The notes beneath the pieces were generated by a model, which saw only the letters and a program-made list of their open reading frames with translations, was not told the DNA's origin and did no database searches. A DNA stretch of 64,000 nucleotides from Muribaculaceae bacterium (GTDB taxonomy: Bacteria > Bacteroidota > Bacteroidia > Bacteroidales > Muribaculaceae): NCBI GenBank assembly GCA_029060725.1, contig JAIDTL010000035.1, forward strand, positions 31,633 to 95,632, written 5' to 3'. The position numbers and the translations under genes were made by a program. Positions 29,356 through 36,900 of the stretch are shown here, piece by piece (positions within the stretch are counted from its first letter, which is position 1; each line of letters begins with the position of its first letter).

Positions 29356-30540
29356 ATGAATAAAAGATATTATTTAGCAATAGTTCCGGCACTCTTATCG
29401 AGTGCCGGAGTTTATGCCATCACTCCTCAAGAAGCGGCTAATTCCATTCTTAGCCGCAATGGCGATCGACTTCAGATAGCGGTAGAGCAAAATGCAAAAG
29501 ACCTTGAAACCCGTACGCTTGCCAACGCGCCTGATCCGAGTCTGGAGGGTGATTATATGGTAATGCCTGAGGGGGTTGATAATCGTTGGAATGTGGCAAT
29601 AGGATATGAGATGGAATGGCCCGGCGTATATAAATCGCGTCGAGAGTTGGGGAAAGCTATGCGAAATGCAAATGCCGCGGAGGCAGATGCCGGAGTATAC
29701 AACAAATATATTGAGATTCTAAAAGAGATTGGCACGTATCTATATGCTGAGCGCCGCATAGCAATGATGCGTCATATTCAGTCTGCTACAGACTCCCTTT
29801 ATAATGCAGCGGTTAAAGCCACCAAGGGTGGGCAAATGTCACGCCTTAATTTATCGAAGATAACTTTGGAGCAAGGGCGTGTCAATACACTGATTGCAAA
29901 TCTGGAAGCGGAAAAAAACGGAAGTGAGGGAAATCTTAAGACTCTCAATGGAGGTTATGATTGTGGGGCTCTCCTGAGGAGTATAGACCGCGAATGGGTG
30001 ATGACTCCTACACATTCATTAGAAGAGTATCTGGAAGAAGCAAGGACGAATCCTGAGCTGAAGAAAGCTATTTCTGAATTGGAAGTTGCTGAGCGAAACA
30101 TTGGTGTGGCTAAAGCAGAGGGATTGCCAAATATCTCAATAGGCTATCATCACGATTTTGAGGATGCAATGCATTTTAATGGTGCTACCCTTGGCGTTTC
30201 TATACCATTGTTTGCCAATAGGGGCAAGGTTAAGGCAGCGCAGGCTGCAAAGGCTGTAGCGGAGTATCAGGTCACTGTGACAAATGATAAGGTGGAATCA
30301 GAGATAACGGCTCTGTATGAAGAAGTACAACTTATCGATCAGGCTTTGAAAGTGCCTATGGAGGTGTTTGCGTCTACAGATTATAATACTCTTCTTTTGA
30401 AGGCGTATCGAGGAGGAGAACTTTCATTGACCGATTATCTTCAAGAGCGGTCATGGTTTAGCGAGGCACATCTCGATCTTCTCGAACTCCAATATCAGCG
30501 TGAGCAGCGCATGTGGCTATTGTCGCTCTTATGCAAATAA
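29356..30540 (+). CDS. TolC/CzcC-like outer-membrane efflux protein
   Basis: Signal peptide; coiled-coil TolC-type repeats; last gene of the RND operon. Confidence 0.85.
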   Translation: MNKRYYLAIVPALLSSAGVYAITPQEAANSILSRNGDRLQIAVEQNAKDLETRTLANAPDPSLEGDYMVMPEGVDNRWNVAIGYEMEWPGVYKSRRELGKAMRNANAAEADAGVYNKYIEILKEIGTYLYAERRIAMMRHIQSATDSLYNAAVKATKGGQMSRLNLSKITLEQGRVNTLIANLEAEKNGSEGNLKTLNGGYDCGALLRSIDREWVMTPTHSLEEYLEEARTNPELKKAISELEVAERNIGVAKAEGLPNISIGYHHDFEDAMHFNGATLGVSIPLFANRGKVKAAQAAKAVAEYQVTVTNDKVESEITALYEEVQLIDQALKVPMEVFASTDYNTLLLKAYRGGELSLTDYLQERSWFSEAHLDLLELQYQREQRMWLLSLLCK

Positions 30541-30616
30541 GGGCTTGAAATAATAAAGAAAGTTGCTATCGCATACAGCTGAAAATAAGCTTTAAGGCGA
30601 CCATAGAATCAGCCGT

Positions 30617-30735
30617 GATGGAATTTTTTAGGTCATCAGGAGTGTTAAAATGGGGTAAAAATGCCCATTTTAACACTCCTGATGGAAATTTTTGGGAATT
30701 TCAGCGTTTTTCAGCTTCCAAGACTTTGATGAATT
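30617..30735. repeat. 119-bp direct repeat, copy 1 (3' side of rloB; includes the rloB stop and last codons)
   Basis: Aligned without gaps to 32510-32628, 5 mismatches by eye. Confidence 0.93.
30634..30684. repeat. 21-bp perfect inverted repeat with 9-nt loop inside direct-repeat copy 1
   Basis: CATCAGGAGTGTTAAAATGGG-GTAAAAATG-CCCATTTTAACACTCCTGATG. Confidence 0.95.
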
Positions 30736-31258
30736 CATATATGTTTGATGATGGATTTGTAGGCCAAACCATTTTCTCTGCCTTTAAACTTGCTGCATCC
30801 TTATTAGCCAGCAAATGCAATTGCTGATCCATTGTCAACTTACCTTTCATATATGCTTTCCATACTTGATGGCTTGACATAAGCTCCTTAAGTATTGAAT
30901 CCGGTTGAACATACCTACGATGGTTCTTCGAATGCAGCATATACCACAATTCTATTGATGGATTAGATAATATGGTTGTGCCGGGAAGACTCATAAGTTT
31001 CTCCACAATGCAATCCACGTCAGCATCATATATGAAGAAGACCTGACAATCGTCATTTCTGGTAAGACCCAGTTCCTTCAAATATTGGTTTACGAGTCGT
31101 AAAGATACTGCATTTCCACTTACTTTTGTCTTAATTGTGATTGGAAGTCTATAATGCCGCTTTAATAGATTGACGTATTCCTCCTCCGTCTCTCCTTCAC
31201 ATACAACAAGAAACACTTTATGAGGTTTGCGAGTCTTCTTATACCTTCGTTCTCTCAT
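30701..31258 (-). CDS. rloB: RloB-like protein (Toprim-like)
   Basis: FLVVCEGETEEEYVNLLKRHY and VFFIYDADVD acidic motifs; 185 aa; directly follows an RloA-like ATPase gene. Confidence 0.85.
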   Translation of the reverse strand: MRERRYKKTRKPHKVFLVVCEGETEEEYVNLLKRHYRLPITIKTKVSGNAVSLRLVNQYLKELGLTRNDDCQVFFIYDADVDCIVEKLMSLPGTTILSNPSIELWYMLHSKNHRRYVQPDSILKELMSSHQVWKAYMKGKLTMDQQLHLLANKDAASLKAEKMVWPTNPSSNIYEFIKVLEAEKR

Positions 31259-31265
31259 AACTGAT

Positions 31266-32432
31266 CTAAATGCCGGAAATCAAAGATTTAATATTCCCAA
31301 TATATGGCACTCCATCGAAGCGTCCCTGCAAATATGCCGCCCTGAGATCCGGAATACGCTCTATTCCATCATAGTCTGAGAGAGGTATGAATTCAGAATT
31401 CCCGTTGGTATGTTTTGTGACCAACACTATCTGCTCGGGTCGCAGTTTGTTAGTGTTAAGAAGCATGGGATTGTGGCTTGTGAATATGAACTGCATGTTT
31501 TTCGTTGCCCTTATGGCATCTAATATGAATTCCGCAAGGTAAAGATGCAGTTTCAGATCAAATTCATCTAAAAATACAGTGCATCCGTCATATTGCTTCT
31601 TAAAAAGAACCATAAGAATAAAAAGAAGTCTTTTTGTGCCTTCAGATTCCTCTTTGTCGAAATCAAATGAGATAGCAGGGTCCTCTTTGTGAAAACTGAG
31701 TAGCCTCATTTGTCCGGCTACAGTTTCATCCCATCGAATGTCAATAATGTCGCTGTCACTTACCTCTAAAGCTTTCAAAAGGACGGGGCGGCACAATTCA
31801 AAATCCTCTCTTGCTATATCCGTGAGATTGAATCCATCAATCTCAGTGATTACCCTATGTAAGAAAAAATTATAGACCACTTGGGGAATTGCCCTGTTCA
31901 TTGAACTTGCCCGACTAAGGAAAAGGGTCTTAGAACCGGTATTTGCTTCTATTTCTGCCGGGCGAGGAATTAATCCTTTTCCATATGAATAGGCGTTACC
32001 GGCTTCTCTAACAAAAACCTTTGCCTTCCTTCGATTGGGATAATGATAAAGACTTTCTGTCATGATCTTCCCGTCTTTAATAGAGAAGGAGTATTCATAT
32101 TCCACGTCATCAACCACGAAATCTATGTAAAATTCTGATGGTTTATCTTTTTCAAATTTAAATGGTTGGAAATCGAATTTATCTCCTTCATTTGAAAGGT
32201 GTGAGTTTATAATAAGATTGCGGCAGAATGCCATTGTCTTGATAATATTAGATTTTCCGGCAGCATTTCCACCGAAAAGTCCTATTATATTGACAAATTT
32301 ATCTCCATTGAAATCAATAAGGTTTTCTGTAAGTGGATCCATATTCTTATGGGATGACGAGTCAACAGTGAAGTCAAGGACCGCATCATCACGCAAAGAA
32401 AAAAAATTTTTTACCTTCAGGGCGATTACCAT
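31266..32432 (-). CDS. rloA: RloA-like AAA/OLD-type ATPase
   Basis: Walker A GLFGGNAAGKSNII, Walker B CTVFLDEFDLKLHL, IFTSHNPMLL; 388 aa; 8-nt spacing to rloB. Confidence 0.87.
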   Translation of the reverse strand: MVIALKVKNFFSLRDDAVLDFTVDSSSHKNMDPLTENLIDFNGDKFVNIIGLFGGNAAGKSNIIKTMAFCRNLIINSHLSNEGDKFDFQPFKFEKDKPSEFYIDFVVDDVEYEYSFSIKDGKIMTESLYHYPNRRKAKVFVREAGNAYSYGKGLIPRPAEIEANTGSKTLFLSRASSMNRAIPQVVYNFFLHRVITEIDGFNLTDIAREDFELCRPVLLKALEVSDSDIIDIRWDETVAGQMRLLSFHKEDPAISFDFDKEESEGTKRLLFILMVLFKKQYDGCTVFLDEFDLKLHLYLAEFILDAIRATKNMQFIFTSHNPMLLNTNKLRPEQIVLVTKHTNGNSEFIPLSDYDGIERIPDLRAAYLQGRFDGVPYIGNIKSLISGI

Positions 32433-32452
32433 AATTAATCATATTATTTCGT

Positions 32453-32461
32453 GCAAAGATA
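32453..32461 (-). promoter_or_regulatory. -7 box (TATCTTTGC) for rloAB
   Basis: Plus strand GCAAAGATA 21 bp upstream of the rloA start, between rloA and repeat copy 2. Confidence 0.55.
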
Positions 32462-32509
32462 AAAAAAATCATCTTATAATGCAAGTTTTAAGAACCCGAT
32501 TATTATTGA

Positions 32510-32628
32510 GATGGAATTTTTTAGGTCATTAGGAGTGTTAAAATGGGGTAAAAATGCCCATTTTAACACTCCTGATGGAAATTTTTGGGAATTTCAGCGT
32601 TTCTCTGATTCCAAGATTTTGATGAATC
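32510..32628. repeat. 119-bp direct repeat, copy 2 (upstream of rloA)
   Basis: Near-identical to 30617-30735, including the hairpin (arms 32527-32547 and 32557-32577). Confidence 0.93.
32594..32626 (-). pseudogene. Remnant of an rloB 3' end (FIKILESEKR*)
   Basis: Minus-strand TTC ATC AAA ATC TTG GAA TCA GAG AAA CGC TGA versus rloB TTC ATC AAA GTC TTG GAA GCT GAA AAA CGC TGA; in-frame stop immediately upstream. Confidence 0.6.
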
Positions 32629-32642
32629 AGACTTGTCTGATT
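32625..32642. repeat. 18-nt palindrome AATCAGAC-tt-GTCTGATT at the outer end of repeat copy 2
   Basis: Perfect 8-bp arms; straddles the end of repeat homology. Confidence 0.7.
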
Positions 32643-32666
32643 GCTTCTGAATAAGGGTTAGTTGCT

Positions 32667-33800
32667 TCAGTAAAAGTAGGAGTCGAGGGCAGCCTTGACT
32701 TCGTCGGGTCCGAAGTCGGCGAAGACGATTTTACCTTCCGGGTCGATGATGAATACTCCTGAGCTTGATGCTCCATGGCGATCGAATACACGAAATTCAT
32801 TGTCAAGGTCAACGAGTGTGGGCCATGGATATTGGTCTTTCTCTACGACACTTCGGAGTGCATCGGTGTTTTTAAATTCTCTTGTCAGTGCGAATACATT
32901 GAGACCTTTCTTTAGATATGGGTCGATGAATGCAGCAATCTCTTGACATTCACGTCGGCACGGAGCGCACCATGTAGCCCATAAGATTACCAGATTATAA
33001 CATCCGGGTTTGAGGAAATCATAAGCCTTTACTTTTTCTCCGTCTATAGTTCTGACGTCATAATCATGATAGGTGCCTCCATATATCTGAAGACCTGAGT
33101 TTGCATTTTTAGCGATACTTTGATGAGCCGGATGTCCGGGATATTTGTCTGAATAGTATTCGTTATATGTTTTGATTTGGTTCATCAATGCATGATCATT
33201 GAATCGGAAGGATGCCAAACGATAATCAAGATCAAGCATAAAGGATATCATCGGATTCTGTGCATAGTAATCTTGTTCCCACTTATTTGTCTCATCATTC
33301 AATAATTCGTACATTTCTGAAGCTACATTCTCGTCTTCAATCTTTTCTATCTCCTCAGCTTTTGACATGAATGTTTCCATTTCAAGTTCTTTCATCCTGT
33401 CAGATGCCAGTTGTTCCTGACCTGTGGAAACAACATCAATCCTGTCGTCATGCAATGTTGCTGTTATCTCTGCACCGTCTTCGATCAGAAAATACGCAAA
33501 ACGTGAAGTACTGCCATTGTTTATTAATTGAGATAAGTCTGTGATGTGATACTGCTCTATGAAATCTGTCTCGATGTCAATTTCATAGATTCCATTCTCA
33601 AGTTTTGTCCTATAAGGACTTTTTGCTGTGTCTTCTCTTGCTTTTGAAATCGCGAGTTCTGTCGGTGCAACTCCTTTAGCTGCCTTTACTGTTATGTGAG
33701 TCTTTTCCTTTGCCATTGCAGTTATTGAACTGCAAATCATTAAAGCTGAAACGGAAGATTTTACCAAAGCTGATACAGATATAGATTTTTTAGTAGCCAT
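32667..33800 (-). CDS. TlpA-like thioredoxin-family protein
   Basis: Signal-like N-terminus; VILWATWCAPCRRECQEIAAFIDPYL (WCAPC); 377 aa. Confidence 0.85.
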   Translation of the reverse strand: MATKKSISVSALVKSSVSALMICSSITAMAKEKTHITVKAAKGVAPTELAISKAREDTAKSPYRTKLENGIYEIDIETDFIEQYHITDLSQLINNGSTSRFAYFLIEDGAEITATLHDDRIDVVSTGQEQLASDRMKELEMETFMSKAEEIEKIEDENVASEMYELLNDETNKWEQDYYAQNPMISFMLDLDYRLASFRFNDHALMNQIKTYNEYYSDKYPGHPAHQSIAKNANSGLQIYGGTYHDYDVRTIDGEKVKAYDFLKPGCYNLVILWATWCAPCRRECQEIAAFIDPYLKKGLNVFALTREFKNTDALRSVVEKDQYPWPTLVDLDNEFRVFDRHGASSSGVFIIDPEGKIVFADFGPDEVKAALDSYFY

Positions 33801-33916
33801 AAATATTTCGTTGGATGTTTGAATTCATAAATGAGTTTATGCAACTTCATATACATATTAGACGTAAGAATGTAGTAACTAGTGTTAATTTTAAAGTTAA
33901 ATAATGTTAAAGTAGA

Positions 33917-33950
33917 TAAAAAGAGCGGGCTTCCATTGAAGCTCGCTCTA
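33917..33950 (-). terminator. Terminator downstream of the GH51/GH43 gene
   Basis: Minus AGAGCGAGCTTC-AATG-GAAGCCCGCTCT followed by TTTT. Confidence 0.7.
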
Positions 33951-33979
33951 AGATAGGCTAATTATGAAATTTCGATAGA

Positions 33980-36900
33980 TTACTTGATTATAATCTTTTT
34001 ATTTCCTATCAGATAGATTCCTTTCTCAAGACCTTCGGTAGCATTTGATGCTTTCACATCATTCTTGATCAATGTTCCATCCGTAGAGTAAACATTTACG
34101 ATTGCGTCAGGATTCATGCTGATAATGTCGACGGCATCAGTTTCCGGTTTGTAGAATAGACGGAAGTTGTCGAAGATTGTCCAGTCGCCATCTACCATTT
34201 CAAGCTTGCGTATACCGACACGAATATCTCCTGGTTGCTCCATAATTAATTCTACATTGTTGTCGGAATACTTGTGATCATTATTGAATGCAGTTGCTGC
34301 ACTATACATATTGTTAGGATAATTGCTATATTCCTCATCGTAGAGCGACATAACCGGCTTGGTGTTTTCGTTTATGTATAGTGTGGCAAGAATTTCTTCA
34401 GTACCGTCATTATGAGCAGGTTGAGCTGTCGCGGGTAGACCATATCGGTAGAATGCCTGAGCTTCAAGACGATAAGTCCCTGAAGGCATTGCCTTCAGCA
34501 CTTGGTATGTGTCAAACACCCGACTAAAATGCTCTGCGACATTGTTGGAAACTGCGGTAAATGCAGTTCCGCTCCAACCCGTATTGACATTATTGTCAAA
34601 GCTTGAATTCTTCATCAGATGAGTGATGTCGATATATCCATTTTCAAGTTTTTCACCCTCTGCAAGATACTTGCCGTTTGCTGCAATGAGCATATCATGA
34701 GCAGCCGGAAGAGCTTCAAGAAGTGAAGACACGGTGCGGTTTTCAGCAAGCACTTTCTCTGTATAATCAATAGCATCATTGAATGTGGACGTAGTTCCGG
34801 TCTCCTTGGCATTTTTGGCTTGACGGAGAAGTCCTTTAACCGAGCTATAAAGCTGAAGCATATCATATTCATCTTTATCCACATAGATTACAGAACCATG
34901 CTGGAAAGCACCTGTTCCAGCAAGTCTCACTGACAATCCTGTCTTCAGACCATCATAATCCATATCTGCAACCTTATAGTTGTAATCTCCGTCGAAACGC
35001 ATGAAATACATATTGTAGACATCCTCTCCAATTCTACGGATTTGAGTGGGAGCTTCTACTTGGGTAGTATTCTGGTCATCAACCTTTCCGATTTCAGTCC
35101 ACTTACTTCCTGTCAGAGTAGGCGAGGTGTATTCGAAAATACCTGTAGATGCAACTCCGGCTCCGGTTCTCTTGACGAGCATGTGATATAGACCGTCATA
35201 TTCATTGAATACGATGTCTGCATCGATTAGGGATACACCCGGATCCATCAAAAGTCTCGGCTGAGTGAGAGTCTTGAAATCCTTATCAGCGTATGAATAA
35301 TACATTCTGTCGTAGTGGTCCCAATCATTGGATGAGAGCAGCGAGTAATAAACGAGATATGCGCCTTCTCCGTTGTTGGCAGTAGCATCCCAAATGAATT
35401 GAGGTGCCCATACGCGGTCGATCTTTGCATATTCTTCATCAGTCTTGTAGCAATCGGTTGTAGCATCGCTGTCAGAGAAAATGGTTTTTCCTTTTCTGAA
35501 ATCGAAGACTGAGCTTTCCCAATGCACGAGGTCATAGCTGCGGAGAAGATCCATTCCATAATTGTTCCATTTTCCACTTTTGGCGTTGCACATATCTGTG
35601 GTCACCATAAAATATTCCTGTGAGCCTTGTCCGCGTCCGAGATAAGCATCACGCGTGCCCCCCTCGATACTTGCAAGCTCTGCAGTGTTGAATATCTCTT
35701 CTCCGTCAAGAAGTTGCTCGAATCGTTTTCCGAGTCCTTCTTTATCTCCGAGAGCCATATTGGTGATTTCCTTTCCGGAATTCATGTAAGTATAAAGGTA
35801 GCCATACCAATTATCGGCTGGAGCAAGACTTACGGGTAACTTAACAGTGCCTTCGGCACCATCAGGGAATTTTGCAATGACTGCTATTGTTCCAGCGTCT
35901 ATTGTCTTGTCAGTTGAATTGGGGCTTGTAATCTCTAATTGGGCAGAATGGCGATTGGAGGTCACCGCTATCATCAGAGGACCTCCGTCTGGGGTCTCCC
36001 ACTGGAGTTGAATTCCTGAGGAAGTCATTACCGGAAGCGAAGTGGACTGATGAAGCCAATTAAGCTTCTGTGAAATTGAAGTCAATTCTTCCTTAAGTGC
36101 GTTAAGCTGTTCTTCAGTCGCTGCTTTCCATACAGTTGGCGTAAAGTCAATGTCATCGAGCGCGATGGTCAGAATGGAAAGGGAATATGCAGGAGCTTCA
36201 TATTTCAGTGCATTGCCTTCGGCTAAAATGGTATTAGCTGACAATGGAGCTACTTTATAAGGATTCTCCATCGTGTTCTCATCCGTATCTGAAGCAGAGG
36301 TCAGGAGAGTAAGGTCTGCGTTAAGTATTCTGGCATTTGCCATATTGAGCACCACTTCTGAAGCTTGATCCCGGGTGTTGACGAGCTTTACATACATCAC
36401 CTTGTTTGCATCATCTATCGAAGAAGATACATATACTTTCCTTTCCGACGGAAGAGTAAGATCATGAATGAGTTCTCCATCAAGATAGCACTTGATTCTT
36501 GTTCCCTCCACTTCCATTCGTATGCGATAAGTTTTGCCTGACTGGATATTTCCGGCTTTAAGGTCATAGTCAGACTTTGTTCCGTTTGTGCATACTTGTA
36601 GACCATGCTGACCGTTGTTCCATCCTCCGATATTCCACCATATATAGTTGTCGCGGTCAGCCAAATTTACAGCTACGAGGAAACCCTCTGCGCCTGATTT
36701 TTTTGTAGCGTCGAGTTCAAGCACATAGCTTGAAGGAAGCACGGTATTGCAGAATGCTATGCGACCCTGTTCGGAACTGTTTTGCTGGCAAAGTTGTCCG
36801 TCCTTGATACTCCAGCCGGATGAAGGAAGATCCCAATTTCCTGCTTCTCCAGAGAAATCCTCTTCAAGCAGAATCTTACCATCCATATCCATTACTTTGA

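Noticed and set aside
30617-32628. Classical integron cassette with attC sites
   Set aside because: Hairpin-plus-gene layout is suggestive, but the inner GTGTTAAAA/TTTTAACAC does not match the attC GTTRRRY/RYYYAAC cores exactly, the stem is perfect rather than bulged, and no integrase or attI was seen.
30617-32628. Insertion sequence or composite transposon
   Set aside because: No transposase ORF between or beside the repeats; the repeats are direct, not terminal inverted.
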